Shown here in pieces: positions 16,675 to 25,748 of a stretch of DNA of 64,000 nt; position 1 is the stretch's first letter, and every line of letters starts with the position of its first letter. Below the pieces are notes generated by a model that saw only the letters and a list, made by a program, of their open reading frames with translations, ran no database searches and was not told the DNA's origin. The translations under genes were made by a program, and so were the position numbers. Origin of the DNA: JBKEDF01 sp047975325 (lineage in GTDB: Bacteria; Pseudomonadota; Alphaproteobacteria; Rhodobacterales; Rhodobacteraceae). The stretch is taken from assembly GCA_047975325.1 (NCBI GenBank), contig JBKEDF010000007.1, positions 1 to 64,000 of the forward strand. Direction: 5' to 3'.

Positions 16675-17573
16675 GCGCGTACCCCGATGCCCAGTTCGGC
16701 AAGGTTGATGTCGATATCTGCCAGCGCACCGGCATCAAGTTCGGGCGTCGGTGCGCGGACTTCGGCATTGTCCAGCACGCCGCGCCGCATCAGGACGTAT
16801 TTCGTCAGCCGCATCCGGTAGACGGCCTGAAGCGACAGCAGCGGCAGGGTGCGGATGTAAAGCGCACGTGCCTCGCCGATGCAGCCCTCGCGCCAGGCCC
16901 GATCCATTGCAACATGTTCCGGTGCCAGTTCCAGCGCGGGCATCGCCGCGCAGGCACCACGGGCATATTCGTCCAGAATGTAGCGCGCGCCGCCGCCACC
17001 GATCACGCCCAGCAGATGCGCCGGTCGGTGCGCGAGGATATGGGTAATTGCCGGGCCGGCCGGCAGCGTCTCTTCCTTGACATAGGCGACTTGTGGGACA
17101 GCCTTTACGATCTCAACGATGGTTGCAGGGCTGAGGTCCGAACCACGTGGCGCGGGGGCGTTCTGAAGGATGATGCATGCCTGCGGCAGCGCGGCGGCGA
17201 CTTGTGACAGGAATTCGGCCACGGGCCGCGCGTCTTGCCCCAGCGATTTTGGCGGCTGGATCATCAGGTGATGGATGCCGAGTGCGGCGGCGCTCCGGCC
17301 ATGTTCGATAACTTCTTCAGTCGAGGGCGCGCTGGCGCCCGCAACGATGGCAAGCCGGTTGCCCACAGTGCCCGCAACGGCCTTGAGCAGCGCCGCCCTC
17401 TCATCCCGGGCCAGCGTCTCAACCTCGCTGGCAAAGCCCGGATAGACCACGCCAGCCACACCTGCCTTTTCCGCGAAAACTACCAGCCGCACCAACGCAT
17501 CCATGTCGGCGGTTCCGTCGGGGCGAAACGGTGTTGGCAAGACAGGAAAGATACCAGTCAGCGCGTCTACCAT
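16671..17573 (-). CDS. DapA/KDG-aldolase family protein
   Basis: The 300-residue TIM-barrel protein belongs to the dihydrodipicolinate synthase/N-acetylneuraminate lyase superfamily. The Schiff-base Lys is in AYVKEET, and the carboxylate-binding loop reads YPGFASEVETL where family members have GTTGE. Relatives in sugar operons act as 2-keto-3-deoxy-sugar-acid aldolases or dehydratases. It is the first gene of the nine-gene operon and is translationally coupled to the dehydratase that would make its substrate. Confidence 0.87.
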   Translation of the reverse strand: MVDALTGIFPVLPTPFRPDGTADMDALVRLVVFAEKAGVAGVVYPGFASEVETLARDERAALLKAVAGTVGNRLAIVAGASAPSTEEVIEHGRSAAALGIHHLMIQPPKSLGQDARPVAEFLSQVAAALPQACIILQNAPAPRGSDLSPATIVEIVKAVPQVAYVKEETLPAGPAITHILAHRPAHLLGVIGGGGARYILDEYARGACAAMPALELAPEHVAMDRAWREGCIGEARALYIRTLPLLSLQAVYRMRLTKYVLMRRGVLDNAEVRAPTPELDAGALADIDINLAELGIGVRA

Positions 17574-17854
17574 AAGAATGGTCCATATAATGAGACTATG
17601 TATTACTAATTGATACTAGTGTTTGGAGATCAACAAAACAAGAAAGAAAATTGCAGTTGCGGGCGGAAAGGAAGGAAAAGCCAAGCACAGCCGTTGGCAT
17701 AAAATCCAAACAGGTAACTTGACAGTCAGTATGTTGTAACGTCCACAACCTGAACAAGCCGAACAGGATTCTCGACGAGACAATCCGGTGGCGAAACCAA
17801 TTTACCCACCAAGACCAATTCCAACGCCAGTCAATAACTTGGCGGGACCCGCTG
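17574..17854. promoter_or_regulatory. Promoter region of the sugar operon
   Basis: This 281-bp region separates glmS (which ends at 17855) from the operon start at 17573. The part next to the operon is AT-rich and holds two direct repeats, TACTAAT (17604-17610) and TACTAGT (17614-17620), one helical turn apart, which could bind the operon's IclR-type regulator. No clear T-tailed terminator follows glmS. No gene is seen. Confidence 0.4.
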
Positions 17855-19669
17855 CTATTCCACCGTTACCGATTTTGCCAGATTGCGTGGCTGGTCGACG
17901 TCGGTGCCTTTGGCAATTGCCGTGTGATAGGCAAGAAGCTGTGCCGGAATGGCATAGAGGATCGGGGCGAGAATGGGGGGCGTTTGTGGTATGGTCAGTG
18001 TTCTCCAGCAATCACCGCCTGCCTCTGATATGCCTTCGGCATCGGAAATCAACAGGACCCTGCCATGGCGGGCCATGACCTCTTGCATGTTGGAAACTGT
18101 CTTGTCGAAAAGGGCGTCTCGGGGTGCGAGGACAACCACGGGGACATGGGAATCAATCAGGGCGATGGGGCCATGCTTAAGTTCACCTGATGCATAACCT
18201 TCTGCATGTATATAACTGATTTCCTTTAGTTTAAGGGCGCCTTCCAGTGCCAGGGGGAACATTGCTCCACGGCCAAGAAACAGGACGTCATGCGCTTCGG
18301 CCAGCTCCTCTGCGATGCTGGAAATTTCCGGTGCGAGGCGCAGGGCGTGATTGATGAGACCGGGCAAGGCACCAAGAGCGGCGAGGTATGAGGTTTCATC
18401 GGCCGCCGTAAGATGCCCGCGATCCCGCCCGGCCTTGAGGGCCATCAGGAAAAGAACCGTCAATTGGCAGGAAAAGGCCTTGGTAGAGGCGACCCCGACC
18501 TCGATCCCCGCGCGGATCGGCAGCGCCAGATCGGATTCGCGCGCAATCGATGAGGTCGGTACATTCACCACTGATACGATCTTGGCCACCTTGCCTTCGC
18601 AATAACGCAGCGCGGCAAGGGTATCTGCCGTCTCCCCCGACTGGCTGACGAAAACGGCCCAGGCCTTGTCCGAAAGTGGGGGTTCCCGATATCGGAATTC
18701 CGAGGCGATATCGACCTCGACGGGCAGACCCGCGATCTGTTCGAACCAGTATTTTGCGACCATACAGGCATAGGAAGCTGTCCCGCAGGCCACCATCGTG
18801 ATCCGTTCCACCCCGGAGAAATTGAGATCTTCGGGCAGTTGAAGGGACTGATCCTTGATCGAGTGGCTCAGAAGATCGGCCAGAACACCCGGTTGTTCGG
18901 CAATTTCCTTGGCCATGAAATGCTTGTGCCCGGCCTTGTCCACCTGTGACGTATCCAGCGTGATCTGTGTTACATCACGATTGGCAAGACGGTTTTCCGC
19001 GTCATAGATCGTGGCCCCCGCGCGGGTCAGAACCGCCCAGTCGCCTTCCTCCAGATAGGTGATCCGATCAGTCATCGGGGCGAGGGCAATGGCATCGGAG
19101 CCTACAAAGATTTCCCCTGTGCCGTGGCCGATGGCCAGGGGGCTGCCCTTGCGGGCGGCGATCATCAGATCGTCCACGCCTTCAAACAGGAAACAAAGTG
19201 CGAAAGCGCCTTCGAGACGTGCAAGTGTCTCACGCGCGGCTTCAACCGGTGAAAGCCCTTGGTCAAGATGCAGGCGTAGCAATACGGCCACGGTTTCTGT
19301 ATCGGTCTGGGAGGTGAACTGACCACCCTGGGCGGACAGCTCTTCCCGCAATTCGCGGAAATTTTCGATGATACCGTTATGGACAACGGCCACCCGACCT
19401 GCCTGATGGGGATGTGCGTTGGCCACCGTTGCCGCGCCATGGGTTGCCCAACGCGTATGGCCAATGCCCGACCGGCCAGCCAAAGGTTCATGGACCAGAA
19501 GATCGGACAGGTTGACAAGCTTTCCGACAGCGCGTCGACGGCCCAGTTTTCCAGCATTGACCGTGGCGATACCCGCGCTGTCATAGCCGCGATATTCAAG
19601 GCGCTTCAGCGCTTCCACCAACAGGGGGGCGACTTCATGTTTACCCAGGACACCGACAATACCGCACAT
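17855..19669 (-). CDS. glmS: Glutamine--fructose-6-phosphate aminotransferase
   Basis: The 604-residue two-domain enzyme makes glucosamine-6-phosphate from fructose-6-phosphate and glutamine, the first step toward UDP-GlcNAc. Cys2 of MCGIVGV is the glutaminase nucleophile; the glutaminase half also shows HTRWATHG and HNGIIENF. The isomerase half has two SIS modules (ACGTASYAC, SQSGETADT, STKAFSCQ) and the C-terminal PRNLAKSVTVE. Length and both ends are complete. It starts 2 bp after glmU, so the two steps of the pathway are co-expressed. No glmS ribozyme is expected or seen. Confidence 0.98.
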   Translation of the reverse strand: MCGIVGVLGKHEVAPLLVEALKRLEYRGYDSAGIATVNAGKLGRRRAVGKLVNLSDLLVHEPLAGRSGIGHTRWATHGAATVANAHPHQAGRVAVVHNGIIENFRELREELSAQGGQFTSQTDTETVAVLLRLHLDQGLSPVEAARETLARLEGAFALCFLFEGVDDLMIAARKGSPLAIGHGTGEIFVGSDAIALAPMTDRITYLEEGDWAVLTRAGATIYDAENRLANRDVTQITLDTSQVDKAGHKHFMAKEIAEQPGVLADLLSHSIKDQSLQLPEDLNFSGVERITMVACGTASYACMVAKYWFEQIAGLPVEVDIASEFRYREPPLSDKAWAVFVSQSGETADTLAALRYCEGKVAKIVSVVNVPTSSIARESDLALPIRAGIEVGVASTKAFSCQLTVLFLMALKAGRDRGHLTAADETSYLAALGALPGLINHALRLAPEISSIAEELAEAHDVLFLGRGAMFPLALEGALKLKEISYIHAEGYASGELKHGPIALIDSHVPVVVLAPRDALFDKTVSNMQEVMARHGRVLLISDAEGISEAGGDCWRTLTIPQTPPILAPILYAIPAQLLAYHTAIAKGTDVDQPRNLAKSVTVE

Positions 19670-19671
19670 TT

Positions 19672-21024
19672 TCAGGTCTCCTTTACGGCTTTGGCCTTTG
19701 CCGCACGATAGCGTTCCATCATTCTTGTGGCGAGGCCCGGTTTGTTGACCTGCCGCGCCCGACCCAGGGCCAGCGCCTCATCGGGGACGTTTTCGGTGAT
19801 AACCGATCCCGAACCGGTCATTGCATCGCGCCCTACCGAAACCGGGGCCACGAACAGGGTATTGGTCCCGATAAAACTGCGCGCGCCAATTTCCGTCCTG
19901 TGCTTGGATACGCCGTTGTAATTGCAGGTTACGGTTCCCGCCCCGATATTGGTCTTCTCGCCGATATGGGCATCGCCAAGATAGGTCAGATGGCCGACCT
20001 TCACCCCCTCATCCAGAACGGCATTCTTGATTTCCACGAAATTACCGACATGGACATCTTCGGCCAGTTCCGCACCCGGCCGCAGCCGTGCGAAGGGGCC
20101 GACAGTGGCCCCGCGGGAAATATGGCACCCTTCCAGATGGCAGAAGGCGCGGATCTCCGCTCCGCTTTCCACCGTTACGCCCGGCCCGAAAACGATGTTC
20201 GGTCCTATCACACAGTCACGCCCGATATGGGTGTCCAGTGCGAAGAATACCGTTTCCGGCGCGCTTAGTGTCACCCCGTTTTCCAAGGCATCGTCGCGCA
20301 TCCGGTTCTGGAAAAGCCGTTCAGCCCCGGCAAGTTCCGCACGTGTATTGATGCCCAGGGTTTCGGCTTCATCACAACGTACCACACCCGCGCTATGCCC
20401 TGCGTCGCGTGCCAAAGCGACGATATCGGTCAGATAGTATTCACCGGAGGCATTGTCATTGCCAATCCTTGCCACAAGTTCTGACAGGAGCTTGCTATCG
20501 GCACATATAACACCTGAATTGCAAAGTGTTACGGCGCGTTCCTTATCATCTGCATCCTTCCACTCCACAATCCGGTCCAGCCGGTCGCCCGTGGTTATGA
20601 GGCGCCCGTAGCGGCCGGGATCCCGCGCCTCGAACCCCAACACGACAAGGCCATGTTCGGCCCGGGCCGCACACATTGCCTGCAGGGTTTCGGGACGCAC
20701 AAAGGGCGTATCGCCATAAAGCACGATCGTATCCCCTTCCGCCCCGGACAGAAATGGCAGGGCCTGGGCAACGGCATGACCGGTGCCAAGCTGTTCGTGC
20801 TGGAGTGCGATACCGATTTCCGGATCGAAGGCACGCGCCGCCCTGGTCACGGCTTCTGCGCCATGGCCTGCAACGACGACAACGCGTTCGGGGTCCAGGG
20901 CGCGCCCTGCCGTCAGGGCGTGGTGCAGGATCGGTGCGGCCCCCAAGGGGTGCAGCACCTTGGGCAGATCGGAATTCATCCGTGTTCCCTTGCCTGCAGC
21001 AAGGACGATCAACGAGACCGGCAT
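19672..21024 (-). CDS. glmU: Bifunctional UDP-N-acetylglucosamine pyrophosphorylase/glucosamine-1-phosphate N-acetyltransferase
   Basis: The 450-residue cytosolic enzyme carries out the last two steps to UDP-GlcNAc for peptidoglycan and LPS. The N-terminal uridylyltransferase has LAAGKGTRM and YGDTPF; the C-terminal left-handed beta-helix shows hexapeptide repeats, then NYNGVSKHRT and FIGTNTLFVAPV of the acetyltransferase site. I placed the start at the ATG at 21024, preceded by an AAGAGGT ribosome site and giving MPVSLIVLAAGK. It is the upstream partner of glmS. Confidence 0.97.
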   Translation of the reverse strand: MPVSLIVLAAGKGTRMNSDLPKVLHPLGAAPILHHALTAGRALDPERVVVVAGHGAEAVTRAARAFDPEIGIALQHEQLGTGHAVAQALPFLSGAEGDTIVLYGDTPFVRPETLQAMCAARAEHGLVVLGFEARDPGRYGRLITTGDRLDRIVEWKDADDKERAVTLCNSGVICADSKLLSELVARIGNDNASGEYYLTDIVALARDAGHSAGVVRCDEAETLGINTRAELAGAERLFQNRMRDDALENGVTLSAPETVFFALDTHIGRDCVIGPNIVFGPGVTVESGAEIRAFCHLEGCHISRGATVGPFARLRPGAELAEDVHVGNFVEIKNAVLDEGVKVGHLTYLGDAHIGEKTNIGAGTVTCNYNGVSKHRTEIGARSFIGTNTLFVAPVSVGRDAMTGSGSVITENVPDEALALGRARQVNKPGLATRMMERYRAAKAKAVKET

Positions 21025-21187
21025 GACACCTCTTTCCTTATGTTGCCTCCCTTTTAAACGGGTTCGCTGGGGTCGCAAGGCAGAAGGGTTCACACTGTGT
21101 TACAGGGGGCCACAATGTGCATTGCGGTCTTTGATCTTCCTGTGCCCGTTGAGGTCCCGATGCCGGCGGGCCCTGCTGAAACCTGAT

Positions 21188-24100
21188 TCAGGTCTGATCT
21201 GCCTCCGCCAGTTCATGGGCAAGCCGTGCCTCCTCGGCGGCCTTGGGGGCCGAAAAACCGGCCAGCAGCAGATAGGCCGTCGGTGTGATGTAAAGTGTGG
21301 CAATCGTCGCAAGCCCCAATCCGCCCACGATGATCCAACCCAGTGCCGAACGCGCCTCCGCGCCGGCCCCGAATGACAGGATCAGAGGCAAGCCGCCCAG
21401 CACGGTGGAGGCCATGGTCATCATCACCGGGCGCAACCGGATTGTGGAAGCCTCCAGGATGGCATCGCGGACGGAATGACCCCGATCACGTAGCTGATTG
21501 GCAAATTCCACGATCAGGATACCATTCTTGGCCATGATTCCGACCAGCAGCACGAGGCCGATCTGGGAATAGACGTTAAGGCTCCCTCCTGTTAGCAGCA
21601 TTGCGAATACGGCGCAGGCCAGCCCAAGGGGAACCGTCGCCATGACGATGATCGCGGAAACGAAGCTTTCAAACTGTGCAGAAAGAACCAGAAACACCAC
21701 CAGAATGGCAAAACCGAAAGTCACCGCAAGCCCGGCAGAAGTTTCGTCCAGTGTGGCCGCTTCTGCCAGCGGAACGATCCGTGTTTCCGGTGGCAGGATT
21801 TCCGCGCCAAGGTCGAGAACCTGCTGCAACGCATCGCCCAGTGACAGTTCTGGCGTCAATCCGGCGGTAATTTCCACTGCGCGCATCTGGCTTTCACGGG
21901 CAAGCTCCGGTGCCACGGCGCGTTCCTCCAGACGGACAAAGCTGGAAACCGGCACCATCTGCCCCGCAGCGGTTTGCACGAAGATCCGTTCCAGATCGCC
22001 CGGATCGCGCACCGGATCGGCCGTGGAAACCATTTTCACATCGAAACTCTGATCTTCGATAAAGACGGTTCCGGTATTGCGCCCATCCAGTACGGCCTGC
22101 AGCGCCTCGCCCAGCCCCTCGATTTCAATACCAAGATCGGCGGCGCGGGTGCGATCCACTTCGATGAAAAGCTGGGGCTGTGTCGTGTCATACCCCAGCC
22201 GGACCTGGCCCATGGCAGGATTTTCCTCCAGCCGTTCCACCAAAAGTGCCGCTTGCGCACCCAGATCGGCGTAATTGGTACCCACCAGGGCAAAGGTCAG
22301 GCCCCGGCCTGCGCCGCGAATGCCCAGGGAATTGGGCTGGATCACGAAGGCGCGCAGTCCGATTATCCCACGCAGCTTTTGATTGACCTCGCCCACGATC
22401 TGATCCTGGCTCCTTGCGCGATCTGCCCAGGGCGCAAGCGTCATCACCACGAAGCCGCGATTGGACTGCCCCCCCGTACCGGAAATGGCAAAGACATTGG
22501 TGACCTCCCCGCTTTCCCGAAGTGGCTGTGCCAGGTCCTCGATCTCCCGCATCCGCGCGCTGGTATAGTCGAGCGAGACGCCCTGCGGCGTCGTCACCGA
22601 AATCAACACGACGGATCGATCTTCCCGTGGTGTCAGTTCCTGCCGGATGGTGGGGGCCAGCATCAGGGCCGCAAGGCCAAAGGCAGCCCCCGCCGTGATC
22701 AGCAGAACGGGGATCCGCAGGGCCCTTTCCAGGCTCCAGCGATAGAAACGTGCCAACCGGTCGCCCAGCCGCGCCATGAGGCCTGGATGCGGTGCGATAT
22801 TGCCGCGGCGAAGCAGACGGCTTGCCAGAACCGGACAGAGCGTCAGTGCCACGACCGAAGACAAAAGTACCGCCATGGCCAGTGTAAAGCCAAATTCGCG
22901 GAAAAGCCCGCCCGCCTGCCCGGGCAGGAAGGAAATCGGAATGAAAACAGCCGCCAGTGTTGCCGTTGTGGTCACCACCGCGAAAAAGACCTGCTGCGTG
23001 CCCAAAACCGCCGCAGCGCGTGCGCCGATCCCTTCATTGCGGCGGCGCACGATATTTTCCAGCACCACGATTGCGTCATCAACAACCATCCCCGTGGCCA
23101 GAACAAGCGCCAGCAAAGTCAGGATATTGATTGAAAAACCGACAAGCCATACCGCCGCTACCGTTCCGATCAGGGCCACCGGCATGGTCAGGGCAGGGAT
23201 GATTGTCGCGCGCCAGTCGCGCAGGAACAGATAGATCACCGCAACCACGATCAGCACTGAAAGGGTCAGTGTGCGGATGACCTCCTCGATCGCCCCGCGA
23301 ATGAACATTGCATCATCGGAGGTGACAAAGATCTTCACATTTGCGGGCAGGATCCGTTGCAGATCCTCAACGACAGCGCGGACAGCGGCGGAAATTTCCA
23401 GCGTGTTGCTCTGGGCCTGACGAATGACACCAATGCCCACCCCTGTTTCACCATTGGCCCGCAGCACGCTTTCACCCGGGGCGGGGCCAAGCGTGACCCG
23501 CGCCACATCCCCCAGCCGAATATCGGGCGCAATTTCCAGCGCCTCGAATTGCCGGGGCGTGGTGACGGCGGCTGTGGTGCGCACGACGATGCTTTGGTTT
23601 TCAGCCGATATCGCGCCGGCAGGTGTGTCGAAGGCCACGTTGCGCACCGCATTGCGGATGGTTGCCAGCGTCAACCCACGGCTGGCAAGTTCCATCATGT
23701 CGATATCGATGCGAAACACCTCTTCGCGGTCGCCATAGACCTGCAGATCGGCTACTCCGGGGGCGGAAAGCAGCCGGTCCTCGACGAAATCCTCAACGAT
23801 CCGGGTCAGCTCCTGTGGTGTATGACGGGCTGAGGTCACAGCAAGGCGCATGACCGCATCGGCATTGGCATCGGCCTTGATCACACGGGGATCTTCGACA
23901 TCATCGGGCAACTGCCCGTCAATCCGGGCTATGGCATCGCGCATGTCGGTGGCGGCAACATCAAGGTCCGCACCATCGGTAAATTCCACCGTGACCCGTG
24001 AACGGCCATAACGCGAGGAAGAGGAGATCGATTTCACGCCACTGACCCGGCCCGAGGCGCCTTCGATCAAGGCGGTTACCTCCCGATCCACGGTTTCGGC

Positions 24101-24301
24101 GGAGGCGCCCGGAAAATCCGTGGAAACCGTGACAACGGGGCGATCCACATCCGGCATCTCGCGGATTTCGGCACCGATCAGGGCGGCAATCCCGGCCAGA
24201 ACGATCAATGCGTTCAGGACGAAGGCCAGGATCGGGCGGCGTACGAAAAGGGCCGTGCCGGAACGCAGGTTGCGGGGAGGGATGTCAGGGGTATCTGCCA
24301 T
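21188..24301 (-). CDS. RND family efflux transporter permease
   Basis: A 1037-residue, 12-helix pump of the AcrB/HAE1 family. TM1 is at about 22-42 (PILAFVLNALIVLAGIAAL), two large periplasmic loops follow TM1 and TM7, and the proton-relay Asp pair is in ATGMVVDDAIVVLEN on TM4. The loop motif EIREMPDVDRPVV is common in multidrug RND pumps. It lies 12 bp after its membrane-fusion partner. No outer-membrane channel gene is adjacent, so a TolC-like protein elsewhere is probably used. Substrates are unknown. Confidence 0.95.
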   Translation of the reverse strand: MADTPDIPPRNLRSGTALFVRRPILAFVLNALIVLAGIAALIGAEIREMPDVDRPVVTVSTDFPGASAETVDREVTALIEGASGRVSGVKSISSSSRYGRSRVTVEFTDGADLDVAATDMRDAIARIDGQLPDDVEDPRVIKADANADAVMRLAVTSARHTPQELTRIVEDFVEDRLLSAPGVADLQVYGDREEVFRIDIDMMELASRGLTLATIRNAVRNVAFDTPAGAISAENQSIVVRTTAAVTTPRQFEALEIAPDIRLGDVARVTLGPAPGESVLRANGETGVGIGVIRQAQSNTLEISAAVRAVVEDLQRILPANVKIFVTSDDAMFIRGAIEEVIRTLTLSVLIVVAVIYLFLRDWRATIIPALTMPVALIGTVAAVWLVGFSINILTLLALVLATGMVVDDAIVVLENIVRRRNEGIGARAAAVLGTQQVFFAVVTTTATLAAVFIPISFLPGQAGGLFREFGFTLAMAVLLSSVVALTLCPVLASRLLRRGNIAPHPGLMARLGDRLARFYRWSLERALRIPVLLITAGAAFGLAALMLAPTIRQELTPREDRSVVLISVTTPQGVSLDYTSARMREIEDLAQPLRESGEVTNVFAISGTGGQSNRGFVVMTLAPWADRARSQDQIVGEVNQKLRGIIGLRAFVIQPNSLGIRGAGRGLTFALVGTNYADLGAQAALLVERLEENPAMGQVRLGYDTTQPQLFIEVDRTRAADLGIEIEGLGEALQAVLDGRNTGTVFIEDQSFDVKMVSTADPVRDPGDLERIFVQTAAGQMVPVSSFVRLEERAVAPELARESQMRAVEITAGLTPELSLGDALQQVLDLGAEILPPETRIVPLAEAATLDETSAGLAVTFGFAILVVFLVLSAQFESFVSAIIVMATVPLGLACAVFAMLLTGGSLNVYSQIGLVLLVGIMAKNGILIVEFANQLRDRGHSVRDAILEASTIRLRPVMMTMASTVLGGLPLILSFGAGAEARSALGWIIVGGLGLATIATLYITPTAYLLLAGFSAPKAAEEARLAHELAEADQT

Positions 24302-24313
24302 GATTTTCGGATC

Positions 24314-25492
24314 CTACCCTTCGGTCTGCGGATCTGGCGACTGGCGGGGCGGATGGACGGAAACAGCCGCGCCGGGGCGCAAGGATTGCACCCCTTCCGT
24401 CACGATCTGGTCATCCGGAACCAGATTGCCTTCGACCAGAACCGCATCGGCATTGCGTTGCACGATCCGGATCGGGGCCCGTTCCGCCTTGTTGTCGCGA
24501 ATACGCCAGACATAGGCTCCGTCCGAACCCCATTGTACCGAAAGTGGATCGACCGACAGGAAACTCTCGCCCGGCAGGGAAAGCAGGATTTCAAAGGCCA
24601 TTCCCGGTCGCAACCGGTCAGCCGTGTTTTCCAGCGTTGCCTCGATCAGGATGGTTCGGCTGGAATCGTCCACACGGTTGTCGATTGCGGTGATCCGACC
24701 GTCAAGTTCGGTATCACGCAGGGCCAGAGGCCGTGCAATCAGGGCATCCTCCACTGCGATACGCCCCACGAAACGTTCCGGTATCCGGAAATCCACCAAT
24801 ATGGCGCTACGGTCGTCAATCCGGGTGATCGGGTCGGCGGGGCTGACCTGCTGGCCGGGTTCGGCACGCAGGATACCCACCCAACCATCGATCGGGGCGG
24901 TGATATTCCGGCGTGACAGGTCAAATTCGGCCTGCCGCAGCGCAAGCCGGGCCTGGCGCAGGGCCAGTTCGGCCTCGGTGATCTGGGTTTCGCTGGCAAC
25001 GCCCGACCCCTGCAGCCTGGTGATCCGCGCGGAACGGGTTTCTTCATCCTCCAGCACCAGCCGGGCGCGTTCAACGGCAATGGTTTCGGCCTCGTTTTCC
25101 AGCCTGATCAGAAGATCGCCCTGGTCTACCCTTTGGCCAGACCGGGTGAAAACCTCCTCGATGCGGCCAGCGACCTGGGCTGAGACGGCAACGGAACGGG
25201 CTGCCTCGCCCGTGCCGATGGCAGTGACACGATCATCCGCGATTACCGTGCCGGGTGGTGAGGCCAGAACCGAAATCGCGGGTCGCCCGCCACCACCGCG
25301 CCCGGCAGGTGCGTTGGCCGAGGCTTCGGCGCCATTGGCGGTTGGCAAGGGAATGCCCCAGCTTTCCAGCCGCGCGGCAACCCCGGATGCGGCCAGCATC
25401 GGGCGCGCGGAGGGGACATAGGCCAGCCAGAGCCAGAAAGCCCCCGCCGCGAGTATCAAAACCACCAATAGCTGCTTGAGCCACCCCATCAT
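24314..25492 (-). CDS. RND efflux periplasmic adaptor subunit
   Basis: The 392-residue membrane-fusion protein has an N-terminal anchor at about residues 5-24 (QLLVVLILAAGAFWLWLAYV), a lipoyl/barrel-sandwich region (VAVSAQVAGRIEEVFTRSGQRVDQGD ... ITAPIDGWVG), a coiled-coil hairpin (about 130-190) and a beta-barrel domain. The ATG at 25492 follows AGGAAAGG; a second ATG is the next codon. It links the RND pump to an outer-membrane exit duct. A 256-bp gap separates it from uxuA, so the pump pair has its own promoter. Confidence 0.93.
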   Translation of the reverse strand: MMGWLKQLLVVLILAAGAFWLWLAYVPSARPMLAASGVAARLESWGIPLPTANGAEASANAPAGRGGGGRPAISVLASPPGTVIADDRVTAIGTGEAARSVAVSAQVAGRIEEVFTRSGQRVDQGDLLIRLENEAETIAVERARLVLEDEETRSARITRLQGSGVASETQITEAELALRQARLALRQAEFDLSRRNITAPIDGWVGILRAEPGQQVSPADPITRIDDRSAILVDFRIPERFVGRIAVEDALIARPLALRDTELDGRITAIDNRVDDSSRTILIEATLENTADRLRPGMAFEILLSLPGESFLSVDPLSVQWGSDGAYVWRIRDNKAERAPIRIVQRNADAVLVEGNLVPDDQIVTEGVQSLRPGAAVSVHPPRQSPDPQTEG

Positions 25493-25748
25493 GCGCCTTT
25501 CCTGACCAAGAACCCTTAAGCTTGGGTCGCGTACCAGACTGTATCGGGCTGCCGGAACAGGTTGCATTCACTTTAGTTCACCGGACATGCCCGACGCGTT
25601 ATGCGCGGCAGCCCCGATCCGATGAACCATCATGCCCCGCATGCAGGGCGCATCCCGGTTTCAGGCGGCCTTTCAGCCGAAGATGCGGTTCCAACGACGC
25701 AATTGCAATTCTCTGTCGGTTTTGGTGGTCACATTAGCGTGAAAGCGA

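Noticed and set aside
13959..16821. Plus-strand frames of about 390-400 codons opposite the sugar-binding protein and the enolase-superfamily gene
   Set aside because: They lie antisense to strong genes in a coherent operon, with low-complexity His/Arg/Gly translation.
21188..25492. The RND pump and adaptor considered as part of the hexuronate operon
   Set aside because: A 256-bp gap separates them from uxuA, the pump genes end well before glmU, and no functional link to uronates is evident.
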